Origin: a virus
DNA length: 64,000 nucleotides
IMG/VR virus record: IMGVR_UViG_3300044959_000348
Span: 64,001-128,000 of that record
Reading direction: 5' to 3' (one strand)
Program-made: the position numbers and the translations under genes
In this document: piece after piece, positions 46,430 to 55,660 of the stretch
Layout: every line of letters begins with the position of its first letter
Position numbering within the stretch: position 1 is the first letter of the stretch
The notes under the pieces: generated by a model
What the model saw: only the letters and a program-made list of their open reading frames with translations
Told to the model about the DNA's origin: nothing
Database searches by the model: none

Positions 46430-46617
46430 TAATAAACAATTGCAACCTTTCTAAGTCTATCTTGCATTAGACTAAATAATATGATGCCAGATTATATTTT
46501 ATTGTTCTATTCACACTGACAGAAAGGGCAATTTCCATAAGCATTTTAGATTCTAATCCTTATATTCGTGTTTCTTTTATAGAAGAAATAAATTTAGTAT
46601 AATTGGTGTACAGACAA
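46430..46617 (+). promoter_or_regulatory. intergenic with TATAAT promoter for element D
   Basis: No gene. ATTTAGTATAATTGGTGTAC carries TATAAT at 46598-46603 but no start codon follows at 6-8 bases. Instead RNA-like element D begins about 14 bases downstream. Nearly the same sequence precedes element F (52831-52850). Confidence 0.5.
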
Positions 46618-46745
46618 AGCGTAGGGCCGGCCGGTCCGAAGTCACGCCTGTGGAGAGATGGGCCTCTGCATGTGTGATGAGTAATCATCTACATGTAAGC
46701 CCGCTCGATGAAGCAGGAAGCCTCTGAAAAGAGGAGGGAGCCACC
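46618..46745 (+). ncRNA. IS605-scaffold-like RNA element D
   Basis: The best-preserved element: GTCCGAAGTCACGCCTGTGG, GAGATGGGCCTCTGC (a stem), TGATGAGTAATCATC (stem), the core TCGATGAAGCAGGAAGC, and a terminal hairpin CCTCT-GAAA-AGAGG then AGGG. Preceded by its own TATAAT. The core matches the IS605-type end at 37642-37738. No tnpB nearby. It abuts a 5'-truncated T9SS-domain gene. Confidence 0.55.
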
Positions 46746-46757
46746 AACTCAAACCTA

Positions 46758-47135
46758 TTGTATGTGTGCCAAGCGCCTGGTGCCACAACAAACAATTCCG
46801 GAAACTGGGGCAGCGCACAAGTATACCAAAATTGCACTTCTGGATGCAGTGCTTTGTTTTATCAAGAAAAAGAAACAGATAGCTTTCAACACACACAAAA
46901 TAAGATTTATGTTTATCCTAATCCTTTCAAAGACAAACTGAATTATCGTTACTCTGGCACTTTACCTGCTACGATACGAGTGTATAATGAGTTAGGTGTA
47001 TTGATTGCTGAGCAGACTATATATGACTATGAAGATGCTATACTACTCGACGAATATATATCTGATGGTGTTTATATCATTTGTTTTGCAAGTTCAGAAG
47101 AAAGCTATTGTCGTTTGGTTATCAAAACTAATTGA
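46758..47135 (+). pseudogene. C-terminal fragment of a type IX secretion cargo protein
   Basis: The last about 75 residues have the T9SS type A sorting-domain pattern: VYPNPFKDKLNYRY, IRVYNELGVLIAEQ, ISDGVYIICFAS and a final basic strand. Upstream residues (NSGNWGSAQVYQNC) look like a repeat of a secreted protein. The frame runs back into element D without a start, so an IS-type insertion or deletion removed the 5' part. T9SS is restricted to Bacteroidota and relatives, which points to the host range. Confidence 0.7.
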
Positions 47136-48225
47136 TACGTTTCTTCTTATCTTCTGTTATGATTGGGTTTTTTATAAGATCTTCATATTCTGGTTCTTCT
47201 ACCAATGTCTCTATGAGTTTGTGGTAGTAATCCCTATGTTCTTTGAATTCGTCATGGTATTTTTCTATTTCACTTAATATATTTTCATCTATGAGTTTAT
47301 CGTGTTGTATAATGCTTACGATATCTTCGATGATTTTTTCTTTTTTAGCCATCTCAAAAAGGCACAGCAGTGTCTCTTCTTTAGTGTCTATTATACAATT
47401 GGCAAAATGGAAAGTAAAGTAATCCGGCGCCATCATAGTAAATAGGATTACCCATGGAGTCACAGCATATATGAATGGTTCCTTTTGCGATTTGAGTGCT
47501 CTGGATATATTATACTGAGCCTTTTCAGATAAATCTATGTCTAACATATGTATATCTTGAATTCTAAAAGGATATTCAGTGTCTATCAATTTTATTCCTA
47601 ACCACACGCTTCCTAACGCAAAATAGGCAAAAGGCACACTTACATCATTCTTAGCAGCACATTCTTCCATTATACCATGTATTTCTTCATCTTGCTTGTG
47701 CATATCATTTATAAAATCTGATAGATATTTGAAATATTTGGATAAAACTTTATCCACAATCACCACTCCACTGTTGTGTTCTAAATCTAACAATTTGAAT
47801 TTAGTGTATAGTCTTCTCCTATCGCCTCTATTTATTCGACTAAAATACCTATTTCTTCTACGATTATATTTGAATACTTCTGCTTTCTGTGCATGTCGCT
47901 CTTTTGCTTTGATTTCTTCATACAGGTAATAAGCAAACATAGGAAACATATGTGTAATATTCTCTTTGGTCGATGATATAGCATTACACACAAATTCTAT
48001 AGCTTTCTTATCATTTTCTTTATGAATATATTGTACGAAATAAAAAGCCTCTGCAAAAAATGTGAATAGTTTTGAAAATTCTCCTTTCAGTTTCCATCTA
48101 ATAGAGCAAAGTCTCCTTTTAGGTTTTTGGATAGCAAGTGGTATCAAATAACTGAATCTTTTGAAGATTGAAAGAACAACTTTGTGGCTTGTGTTGGCTT
48201 TTTTGTATGTTCGTAATAAACGCAT
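47128..48225 (-). CDS. hypothetical helical protein with MRLLRTY N-terminus
   Basis: 365 residues; TATAAT, six bases, ATG. Basic N-terminus MRLLRTYKKANTS of the shared type; a second basic cluster RRRNRYFSRINRGDRRR at about residue 125 contains the candidate motif RYFS. The remainder is helical with hydrophobic segments (WVILFTMMAPDYF). No family recognised. Its 3' end overlaps the T9SS fragment by 8 bases (convergent). Divergent promoter shared with 48267. Confidence 0.65.
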   Translation of the reverse strand: MRLLRTYKKANTSHKVVLSIFKRFSYLIPLAIQKPKRRLCSIRWKLKGEFSKLFTFFAEAFYFVQYIHKENDKKAIEFVCNAISSTKENITHMFPMFAYYLYEEIKAKERHAQKAEVFKYNRRRNRYFSRINRGDRRRLYTKFKLLDLEHNSGVVIVDKVLSKYFKYLSDFINDMHKQDEEIHGIMEECAAKNDVSVPFAYFALGSVWLGIKLIDTEYPFRIQDIHMLDIDLSEKAQYNISRALKSQKEPFIYAVTPWVILFTMMAPDYFTFHFANCIIDTKEETLLCLFEMAKKEKIIEDIVSIIQHDKLIDENILSEIEKYHDEFKEHRDYYHKLIETLVEEPEYEDLIKNPIITEDKKKRIN

Positions 48226-48231
48226 TTGTCA

Positions 48232-48260
48232 ATTATACTGAACCGAACCGCGAGTATAAT
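48232..48260. promoter_or_regulatory. back-to-back divergent TATAAT boxes with AACCGAAC between
   Basis: Minus-strand TATAAT at 48232-48237 and plus-strand TATAAT at 48255-48260, 17 bases apart, each six bases from its start codon. AACCGAAC (48241-48248) sits between them. There is no room for separate -35 hexamers. Confidence 0.6.
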
Positions 48261-48266
48261 TTACAT

Positions 48267-48593
48267 ATGCGCTTACTCAAAAAGACGTTCTCTGAAGGGT
48301 GGGAGAAAGCGGGTTTTTCGGAGTCTGAGGCAAAGAGATGGAGAGATAAAGGATTTGATTTGAAGAGAGCTCTGGAATGGTCAAGTTTTGATTTTGCGCC
48401 AGATGAAGCACAGAAGTGGCGTGATATTGGCATCTCGTCAGCAGAAAAAGCCAGCTTGTGGCGTGAATATGATTTTACACCACAAGAAGCCAAGGAATGG
48501 CTCGAAGTTACAGACAACCCTGTCGAAGCATACATGTTTGCCACCGCACTAACACCCCAAGAAGCCAAAAACCTATTGGCTGATTTAGCATAA
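48267..48593 (+). CDS. small protein of Trp-containing tandem repeats
   Basis: 108 residues from ATG 48267 (TATAAT, six bases). After MRLLKKTF come about five degenerate repeats of 16-18 residues with the pattern W-x-x-x-G/D-F-x-x-x-E-A-x-x-W (e.g. GFSESEAKRWRDKGFD, FAPDEAQKWRDIGIS, FTPQEAKEWLEV). Helical repeats of this sort are known in some bacterial proteins of unclear role. Soluble, no signal peptide; possibly a protein-binding factor. Confidence 0.65.
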   Translation: MRLLKKTFSEGWEKAGFSESEAKRWRDKGFDLKRALEWSSFDFAPDEAQKWRDIGISSAEKASLWREYDFTPQEAKEWLEVTDNPVEAYMFATALTPQEAKNLLADLA

Positions 48594-48638
48594 AAACCGA
48601 ACCTGCTATTATATATTGTTGTCAAAAACACATGTGCT

Positions 48639-49271
48639 ATGAGGCGCAGTGTGAATGAAATCCATACGATTTGCCCTCTCACTTCTGAGCAAAAGGAAGT
48701 CTTATATGACTTTGTTCACATACACAAGCCACCATTTCCGCGACATATAAGTCAACTACTTCTGCCAAAAGATAAGAGCCATCATATACTTTCGTTTGCT
48801 GAAAAGGATGGCACATTAGGCGAGTATTTTTATAATGTGTTATGGGAGATTATAGTGAATGGCAGGAACACAGTTAAGTTTCCTGCACATGAGCTTGCTG
48901 TTTTAGTAAAGTATGCACATTCAAATGAACAAAAAGCAGAGATATACAACATATTGGACAAATATGCTCTTTCTGTGAATAACAAACCTATTGAGGCATT
49001 TTATAATCTGCTTTACATCAGGTTCATCAATAAGATTGGTAGGCATAAAATCAGTAAGGAGCTATTAGAGGAATATCTGATACCCAGGAAAATAGGGAGT
49101 ATATCATTACGGCTCAAGCATTACATGGATTTAGGTCTAATATATGTGGTAGAACATAATGGTCAGTTGTATGCACATATAACTCACAAAGCACAGGCTG
49201 TGCTCAGAAGAAGTCAGAGCAGTGTGTATATATACCCGTTTGAATACTATGTGAAGTGGAATCTGACATAA
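48639..49271 (+). CDS. hypothetical protein, possible winged-helix C-terminus
   Basis: 210 residues from ATG (MRRSVNEIH). AACCGAAC lies 36 bases upstream with TATTAT between. Helical N-terminal part; the C-terminal 60 residues (ISKELLEEYLIPRKIGSISLRLKHYMDLGLIYVVEHNGQLYAHIT) have helix-turn-helix plus wing spacing, which would suit a DNA-binding regulator. This fold call is inference from pattern only. Confidence 0.5.
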   Translation: MRRSVNEIHTICPLTSEQKEVLYDFVHIHKPPFPRHISQLLLPKDKSHHILSFAEKDGTLGEYFYNVLWEIIVNGRNTVKFPAHELAVLVKYAHSNEQKAEIYNILDKYALSVNNKPIEAFYNLLYIRFINKIGRHKISKELLEEYLIPRKIGSISLRLKHYMDLGLIYVVEHNGQLYAHITHKAQAVLRRSQSSVYIYPFEYYVKWNLT

Positions 49272-49349
49272 TGCATGTTCGTTTGTATTGCAGTATGACT
49301 GTTATGTCACAGAAGAGACTGTTATTTCGGACATAATTCGAAAAGAAAT

Positions 49350-49440
49350 GGTGAGGTGCCCGAGTGGTCGAAGGGGGCAGTTTGCTAAACTGCTACACGA
49401 GTAAAGGCTCGTGTCGCGGGTTCGAATCCCGCCCTCACCG
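49350..49440 (+). tRNA. tRNA-Ser (GCT)
   Basis: Acceptor GGTGAGG/CCTCACC, anticodon loop TGCTAAA with GCT, long variable arm ACACGAG/CTCGTGT, T-arm GCGGG-TTCGAAT-CCCGC, discriminator G. A TTTCGGACATAATTCG promoter-like sequence lies just upstream. Confidence 0.92.
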
Positions 49441-49450
49441 CGAAGGTATA

Positions 49451-50503
49451 TTACTTAACTTTCAAAACAAACGTCATGGGCATATAACATGTATAGTGGG
49501 TGTTGTAAGTTATTTCATGAGTGAGTATAAAGGTTCTAATATTTACAACTACACCACTAAGTGCATAAACAATTTTTTGTAAAATTTCCATAAACTGTTC
49601 TTCATTTGAACGTATTTGATGTTTCATGGTCAATATGCTAAACATAGTATTAACAATATACATATTTCTTACTTTTATTACATTTATTATCTCAAATCTG
49701 TCAATAAAATATTTCAAAACACTTTCAATTTCTTCTTTCATTTCTTCTCTAAGCGCAGGATATATGATTTGCTTTTCGAATCGGTTTTTAAAATCATTTG
49801 CTACATGCCATTCTTCGCTCTCTTTTTCTACAATTTTGTATCCATAAAGTATAAAGTTATTAGATTTTGGTAAATCAAATGCGTGATTTTTAGGACTTTC
49901 TGGCACAATCCTAGGCATTGCTTCTAAAACTATCAAATTGTCACCTTTTGAGTACAAAGTATATGAATAACGCACATATGTATTTAATAATATATGTATT
50001 ACCAGAAATGGATTATAGGTCAATCGCGTGTAATATGTAAATTTTTGAATTTTGTTATAATCCTTTTTGCTTTGGCTGTTTATTATGATGTCGATTAATT
50101 TTTGTTTTGCATTATATACAAAACTTGCCATATTTACACAGTATATTAGTGTTTTATAGGTTTCATCGTATTGTTTGTTAGGTGTGCGTGCATCTCCTTC
50201 ATATGTAATTCTCCTACTCCTATAAGTGAAGTATATACCAACACTTAATGGGTAAAAATGTGTATAATACAATTTTAGGTTATAAAAACACAAGTGACCA
50301 CGAGTCTTTTGTATCTCTATCGCTTTGAGAAAATCATAACGTTCTGAGATAGACACTATTCTATACATAAATATATCATATGGCAAACCATCAAGCTGCT
50401 CGTATAAGTTTTGCCCTAAGAATCTTTTGAGTTCTGGTAATCGATATGTAATACGTCTTCTGTTTCGTATTTGAGGCAAAAAATAAAGCATTCTATATGG
50501 CAT
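49451..50503 (-). CDS. paralog family protein (FLPQIRNRRRITYR N-terminus)
   Basis: 350 residues; TATAAT, six bases, ATG. N-terminal signature MLYFLPQIRNRRRITYR; a LDGLPYDIFMYRI segment is shared with the next two genes; middle NNFILYGYKIV; C-terminal strand MYIVNTMFSI, helix MEILQKIVYALSG, last strand MPMTFVLKV. This copy and those at 50623 and 51692 form a close subgroup in tandem. Confidence 0.78.
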   Translation of the reverse strand: MPYRMLYFLPQIRNRRRITYRLPELKRFLGQNLYEQLDGLPYDIFMYRIVSISERYDFLKAIEIQKTRGHLCFYNLKLYYTHFYPLSVGIYFTYRSRRITYEGDARTPNKQYDETYKTLIYCVNMASFVYNAKQKLIDIIINSQSKKDYNKIQKFTYYTRLTYNPFLVIHILLNTYVRYSYTLYSKGDNLIVLEAMPRIVPESPKNHAFDLPKSNNFILYGYKIVEKESEEWHVANDFKNRFEKQIIYPALREEMKEEIESVLKYFIDRFEIINVIKVRNMYIVNTMFSILTMKHQIRSNEEQFMEILQKIVYALSGVVVNIRTFILTHEITYNTHYTCYMPMTFVLKVK

Positions 50504-50520
50504 GTTGGAATTATACTCAA

Positions 50521-50590
50521 CTGTAGTAAGCGGTCATCTCCATATAAGTTGCTCGATGGAGCAGAATGCCTATAATGAGATATGGGTGCC
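50521..50590 (+). ncRNA. IS605-scaffold-like RNA element E (degenerate)
   Basis: Contains GGTCATCTCCATATAAGTTG, CTCGATGGAGCAGAATGCC and an end CCTATAATGAGATATGG that can still form a short hairpin. Aligns with the 3' half of element D with several changes. Lies between two tandem paralogs. Confidence 0.35.
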
Positions 50591-50622
50591 ACAGAAAACA
50601 TAACAACAAAGAAAAACTGTAT

Positions 50623-51684
50623 TTATATCTTTATGATAAAAATCATTGGAATGAAGAACATAAACTGCATTTCCTTACTATATCCATCACAGGCAAACGA
50701 AACTTGTACATAACAATCTGTTTCGCTTATCCCATGTACGATTTCTTGTAATGTTTTTCGTACTTGTTGTATATTCGCCCCCAATGGGTTAGGTCTATGC
50801 GCAAATATTTCAAACATTACGTCTACAATATAATAGTTGCCAATATTTGCACAATACAATACATCAAAAGTATGCATAAAGTCACTGGCAACCTTATATA
50901 TGAAAGACTTGATAGCAGGTTCTATAACCTTTTGATTTAAGGTTACAAAAAAGGAATGTATTTTTTGTCCTTCTTTTGTATTTTCATCTATAAATTTGTA
51001 TCCATAAAGCAAGTAATTTTCATTTTTAGGTAATCGTAGTATTTCTTTGTAAAACTTGTGCCACAATCGGATAGGCTTTATCGGATATGCGACAAAACCA
51101 TCTTCATTCAGATATAATGTATATAGTCGCTGGCAATTGACTTCATCTATATCGTGTGTTCTGTAAAGCTTTGTGCCCAGCAATATCACAGGATTATGTT
51201 TGATTTCTGCGAAATATGCACGCCTCCCTATTTTTTTGAATGGGATGCTTTTATACAACGATAGTATGCTGGTAACCAACCTGTATTTTGTATCATGTAT
51301 GCACGATACCATGTTGACAAAGTACATAATATTATGATATGGCAGATCGATATGTTCTAATATGTATGGATTTCTTCCTGAGTGATATAAAATTCCTCCA
51401 TCTTTACTAAAAATAGCATCAGCATTTAGCTTGTAAAAATAAGTATGGTATGACTTGATAATATAAGCATTCACTGAATTTTCTATGTATGTAGCAGGAA
51501 ACAATATAGGAACACTGCGTGATGTAAATATATGCAAATTCTTATACATAAGTATGTCGTAAGGTACATTATTGAGTCTGCTGAGCATTCTGTTTTCTGA
51601 AAAATGTTCTGCATTTTTGGCTCTATACGTAATCCTTCTTCTACTCCTCAGACACGGCAACAGTTGAAACAATATGCTGTCCAT
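50623..51684 (-). CDS. paralog family protein (LLPCLRSRRRITYR N-terminus)
   Basis: 353 residues; CATAAT, six bases, ATG. N-terminal signature LLPCLRSRRRITYR; NNVPYDILMYKN; the N-NMVS... segment YFVNMVSCIHDTKYRLV; NYLLYGYKFI; C-terminal strand YYIVDVMFEIF, helix TLQEIVHGIS, final strand FFIPMIFIIKI. Function unknown. Confidence 0.78.
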   Translation of the reverse strand: MDSILFQLLPCLRSRRRITYRAKNAEHFSENRMLSRLNNVPYDILMYKNLHIFTSRSVPILFPATYIENSVNAYIIKSYHTYFYKLNADAIFSKDGGILYHSGRNPYILEHIDLPYHNIMYFVNMVSCIHDTKYRLVTSILSLYKSIPFKKIGRRAYFAEIKHNPVILLGTKLYRTHDIDEVNCQRLYTLYLNEDGFVAYPIKPIRLWHKFYKEILRLPKNENYLLYGYKFIDENTKEGQKIHSFFVTLNQKVIEPAIKSFIYKVASDFMHTFDVLYCANIGNYYIVDVMFEIFAHRPNPLGANIQQVRKTLQEIVHGISETDCYVQVSFACDGYSKEMQFMFFIPMIFIIKI

Positions 51685-51691
51685 GGCACAA

Positions 51692-52798
51692 TTATGTTTT
51701 TACTATGACTACCAATGGTATTACACAAAGCAGCTTATTATACACACTCCTTGCTTTTGTTATCAGCAGCTGTGGCAATACCCATGTACCGGTCAATTCT
51801 TCAATCATATGTTGTATCTTATTTTGCACAAACTTTATATCATGATATGTAAAATCTTTGTCGATTGTTATAGATAAAGTGAAATTTACACAATATAAGT
51901 TTCGAAACCTTATAATGCCAAAATCTAAAACTTTTTTGCTTGTTGATTTATATAGTGTCTCATAACCTAAACGTGGTCCCAAACTAGATGTAACCATAGG
52001 ATATAATACTTCCCAAGCTAACAACTCTTCCAAGAACGCCTTAACTGGTTCTGCTGCTTTTCTCCTTTCTATTCTACGTTGCAGACTATCAGTATTGAAG
52101 GCTTTGGTAACAGTTTGGTAACCTACAACGGGATAAGTTGCGCTATCAGGCAAGTCAAACAGGCTTCCATAAGTTTGATTTATGTATAACAAAGGATAAA
52201 TGCTATAAACTATTGCTCCATCCTTCGATACATAGAGAGGGCTAAAGACTTTATAAGAATACGCTGGCACGTCACCATCTGTAATCATTGGCGCATGAAA
52301 TATCATAATGCGATAGTGATATCGTCCTATCAGTGGCTTGTACAAATTCTTAAATGCTTGATTTGACAATACTTCAAAAAACATTTTTACTAAACTCATC
52401 TTTTGACCAGATAAAAGGTCACACATATTGACTGCAAATAAAATAAATTCGTGAGACTCTTTCAAAGCATGTTTCACTATATTTTGAACAGGTTCAAAGG
52501 TTCTTGATTTGTTTTTGTATATCAAATCTATATAAACATTAGAATTTGTAAAAACAGTATAATAGTTTTTCGCATATAGAACATTTACATAACCCATTCT
52601 TCTTGCACTCCCTGCCACTTCACCTATTTGGTCATTATTGAGTATAGGTATAGTTCTATACATAAAAACATCAGCGGGTGTGTCCTCTAACTTTTCATAG
52701 GCAAATTGGTCTAAAAACATTTGTAGGTCTTTGATTTTGAATGTAACCTTTCTGTTATTTCTTGTTTGTGACAAAATCTGAAGCATTCTGTATATCAC
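51692..52798 (-). CDS. paralog family protein (ILSQTRNNRKVTFK N-terminus)
   Basis: 368 residues; start set at GTG 52798, six bases after CATAAT (an ATG 15 bases upstream overlaps a second CATAAT). N-terminal signature LQILSQTRNNRKVTFK; LEDTPADVFMYRT; FAVNMCDLLSGQKMSLV; ATYPVVGYQTV; C-terminal strand YCVNFTLSI, helix KIQHMIEELTG, last strand VIPLVVIVK. Its start codon region is followed 8 bases later by the next family stop, i.e. head-to-tail tandem. Confidence 0.78.
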   Translation of the reverse strand: MIYRMLQILSQTRNNRKVTFKIKDLQMFLDQFAYEKLEDTPADVFMYRTIPILNNDQIGEVAGSARRMGYVNVLYAKNYYTVFTNSNVYIDLIYKNKSRTFEPVQNIVKHALKESHEFILFAVNMCDLLSGQKMSLVKMFFEVLSNQAFKNLYKPLIGRYHYRIMIFHAPMITDGDVPAYSYKVFSPLYVSKDGAIVYSIYPLLYINQTYGSLFDLPDSATYPVVGYQTVTKAFNTDSLQRRIERRKAAEPVKAFLEELLAWEVLYPMVTSSLGPRLGYETLYKSTSKKVLDFGIIRFRNLYCVNFTLSITIDKDFTYHDIKFVQNKIQHMIEELTGTWVLPQLLITKARSVYNKLLCVIPLVVIVKT

Positions 52799-52836
52799 AC
52801 TGGAATTATGCACAATTATGGATAGAACAAATTTAG

Positions 52837-52975
52837 TATAACTGGTGCACGAAGTATAACTGGCATATGAACAAAATCGTAGGATCGGGTCGGCTCGAAG
52901 TCACGCATGTGGATAGATGAACCTCACGTAAGTCTGTTTGATGAATCAGGAAACTTCTGATAAGAGGAGGGCCAC
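52837..52975 (+). ncRNA. IS605-scaffold-like RNA element F with two promoter boxes
   Basis: TATAAC boxes at 52837-52842 (in ATTTAGTATAACTGG) and 52855-52860. Then GGGTCGGCTCGAAGTCACGC, ATGTGGATAGATGA, the core TTTGATGAATCAGGAAAC, and a hairpin CTTCT-GATA-AGAGG. Compared with D the hairpin arms differ but mostly still pair. Lies upstream of the gene at 53016. Confidence 0.5.
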
Positions 52976-53015
52976 TAAACCATATCACCGATTATTGCAT
53001 AATTCGTGAGCAACT

Positions 53016-54443
53016 ATGAATCTGGATTTGAGTCGTCGTGTCAGCAACACAAATGCCTCTTTTTATCAAGATATATTGACAGCTTATTCAATGGGTGCAA
53101 GGAAAGCAGATTATTATGACAAAATAAACTATGTGCGTGATAATAATGTATATGGCTTAGCTTCCATTACTATAGACACGAATATCAAATACACTACTAT
53201 GATTGTAAGATTAGAAAATAGATACACAGATAACTCGAATAATTCTTCTTCATCAAATACATTGTCTACTATTAGTTATTTAGTTACTATTGACGAAGGC
53301 TCAGTTTTTGTACAAAAAATAGGAGAAGAACATAACTATATTCGAGCAACAAGAAGACCTTTATATACATACGTTCAACAATTATCTGGTTATATTGCTC
53401 TTCCAGATTTAGAGCATGTTTGTACTAACCTGTTCTCTATTGTATCTAAAAATGACGACAGATTGGTATTTCTAATGGGAACAAATGATTTTTATGCTTT
53501 TACCAGTATTTTAAATCCTCCAGACGCATCAGACATAAAATCTATATACGCTGCTGTTTTCTTACTATACACTGAGGAAACTAAAAGTATAAATGAGTAT
53601 CTACATATAAACGATGACAACATCAATTCAACGGCTCTTGCTTTTTATGAAGGACAAAGTTTTGCAGCTCACGAACTTTTTTATGATGTGTTTTTGAAGA
53701 ATGCGGTAGATATAACACCTATCAAACTCACAGTAAAAGGCATCCATCATTTTGCAAATGTTCCATCTTTACAAATAAATCCTAACACGCCCTATGTCAT
53801 AACAGTATTGAATGGTATTTTATTGAAAGTTGATAACTGTGTAAATCATGTAGATTTACCTATATGGTTACATTCGGCGTATAATATATACACACAAAGT
53901 CCTAAAACTTTGAACTTAGGGAACAATGTATTAACGGCTTCACCGGCGGATAAGAATACCAGTATCAGTTTCATAGGTGGTTCCAATGAAAATGTGGTTA
54001 GAATATATTACGAGAACGACCCTAATATAGTGCATTATGGTTATAAGATGTCTGTACAGAGTATGCCGTGTATTATGACACAAGGTTTTGTACAAAGTAA
54101 TCGAGTAATATATTTTATAAGACATACAGCATATGTAAATCAGAACTATGCTTCTTACAATAACGATTTTTCACATATAACTTTCATTAGAGACTATTTT
54201 GCACACTGTGATTATTCTACAGGTCACGGTAGCAATGGTATCACTTTGGTTTATAACTTTGAGTATTTGCCTATTCATATGTTTTCGTATGCTTTTGATA
54301 TATTGGACTTTATAATACATTTATTATTCATTACACGCTCTACGAGCTCAATATCTGTATTACGCAACTATTACACAACAGAAGCATATGAGTTATTGTT
54401 TTTAAGTAACGTCAGTTTCATTTCGGTCACACCCACTATATAA
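53016..54443 (+). CDS. 475-residue hypothetical protein
   Basis: CATAAT lies 12 bases before the ATG, as for the amidase at 601. Asn/Tyr/Ser-rich; a Ser/Asn-rich linker near residue 75; a segment NIVHYGYKM resembles the YGYK stretch of the about 350-residue paralogs; the C-terminal half has a strand ITLVYNFEYL and helix FDILDFIIHLLF in the family-like order. Possibly a long relative. Its stop overlaps the ATG of the next gene (TATAATGG). Confidence 0.65.
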   Translation: MNLDLSRRVSNTNASFYQDILTAYSMGARKADYYDKINYVRDNNVYGLASITIDTNIKYTTMIVRLENRYTDNSNNSSSSNTLSTISYLVTIDEGSVFVQKIGEEHNYIRATRRPLYTYVQQLSGYIALPDLEHVCTNLFSIVSKNDDRLVFLMGTNDFYAFTSILNPPDASDIKSIYAAVFLLYTEETKSINEYLHINDDNINSTALAFYEGQSFAAHELFYDVFLKNAVDITPIKLTVKGIHHFANVPSLQINPNTPYVITVLNGILLKVDNCVNHVDLPIWLHSAYNIYTQSPKTLNLGNNVLTASPADKNTSISFIGGSNENVVRIYYENDPNIVHYGYKMSVQSMPCIMTQGFVQSNRVIYFIRHTAYVNQNYASYNNDFSHITFIRDYFAHCDYSTGHGSNGITLVYNFEYLPIHMFSYAFDILDFIIHLLFITRSTSSISVLRNYYTTEAYELLFLSNVSFISVTPTI

Positions 54444-55351
54444 TGGTCAAGTATATCGGCTCTAAAAGAGCACTTATACCATGGATTTGTGATGTTATAA
54501 CTAACATTATAAAAAGTGATGAAAAGTTATCTACAAAATCTTCCAATGCAATCAAAATATTAGAGCCATTTGCAGGCAGTTGTCGGGTTGGTCATGCGCT
54601 CAAAAAGTTGGGTTATTTTGTAATAGCTGGTGATTATTTACACTTTTCTTACACTATGGCAAAAGCTCTTATAGCATCTATTAGAAAAACTCCATAACGC
54701 AGGTGAAGTAAGTGAAGACCATTGGTTTGTACAAAAATACTCTGTACAAGCAAGATATTTTCAACCATTCAATGCAAAAAAGATAGCAAAGATACGAGAA
54801 ATTATTGAACAAGAATACAGCTACGACGACAATCTAAAGTCTATACTACTAACCAGTTTGTTATTAGCGGCTGACAAAGTAGATTCTACGACCGGAGTTC
54901 AAATGGCTTATCTTAAAAGTTGGGCTCCTCGTTCGTATAACCCTTTGAAGTTAGAATATACACCATTACTACCAGGAAAAGGACACGCTTATTTAGGAGA
55001 CGCTTTGGAAATGGCACCAAACTTTGAGGTCGATATTGCCTACTTAGACCCTCCATACAATCAACATTCTTATGCAGGTAACTATCATATATGGGAAACA
55101 CTAGTAAAATACGATAACCCAGAGACATACGGAGTAGCACAGAAAAGAATAGATGTAAAACAAATGAAAAGTCCATTCTACTCAAAAAAAGAAGCCAAGG
55201 ACGCATTATCACAACTTATACAAAATATCAAAGCCAAATATATCGTATTATCTTTCAATAACAAAGGACATATCAGTGAAAACGATTTGTTTGACATTTG
55301 TAGAGAAAGAGGGTATCCTATTGTATTTGTGATATATACAATAAAATCAAA
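54443..55351 (+). pseudogene. D12-class adenine methyltransferase, frameshifted and 3'-truncated
   Basis: N-terminal KYIGSKRALIPWI and motif I LEPFAGSCRVG (about residues 4-54), then a frameshift near 54670-54690 (ATT AGA AAA ACT in one frame, LLEKLHNAGEV in the other). The second part carries catalytic YLDPPYNQHSYAGNYHIWETLV, KSPFYSK and YIVLSFNN. The 3' end runs into a TnpB relic from about 55350, so the native C-terminus is gone. A FokI/Dam-type adenine methyltransferase, now probably inactive unless the frameshift is an error. Confidence 0.75.
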
Positions 55352-55643
55352 AATACTTCTATTCATAAAAAATCATTTGCAATAGAATACAAATCAAAAG
55401 AGTATGGTATAGAAACTGTATTAATCAATGAAGCATACACATCAGGTGTAAACAGCACTATTAATAGTGCTGTTTCAAAAGAAAACTATACACCTGATAA
55501 TGGGAAACTAAAAGGTAGCCCTGAGTTTGCTGTATACAAGCAAATAGGGGTAGTAAGGTGTGGTGACCACCTGGGTAGGATAAGGTTTCATAAGACACAA
55601 ACTCCTACAGAAGCTGCCACTTCTTGAAGTGGTAGTAGTTCAC
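55352..55643 (+). mobile_element. TnpB relic with internal deletion plus IS605-type end (copy K)
   Basis: Frame SFAIEYKSKEYGIETVLINEAYTS (given in two parts: SFAIEYKSKEYGIET and VLINEAYTS) is the TnpB RuvC-II region with its catalytic Glu. The following zinc ribbon and RuvC-III region are missing and the frame joins directly to the same C-terminal tail as copy J. The last 142 bases (55502-55643) match 30316-30457 almost exactly and end GTAGTTCAC. Not an active nuclease. Confidence 0.75.
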
Positions 55644-55660
55644 TTGTGTGATGCAATTAA

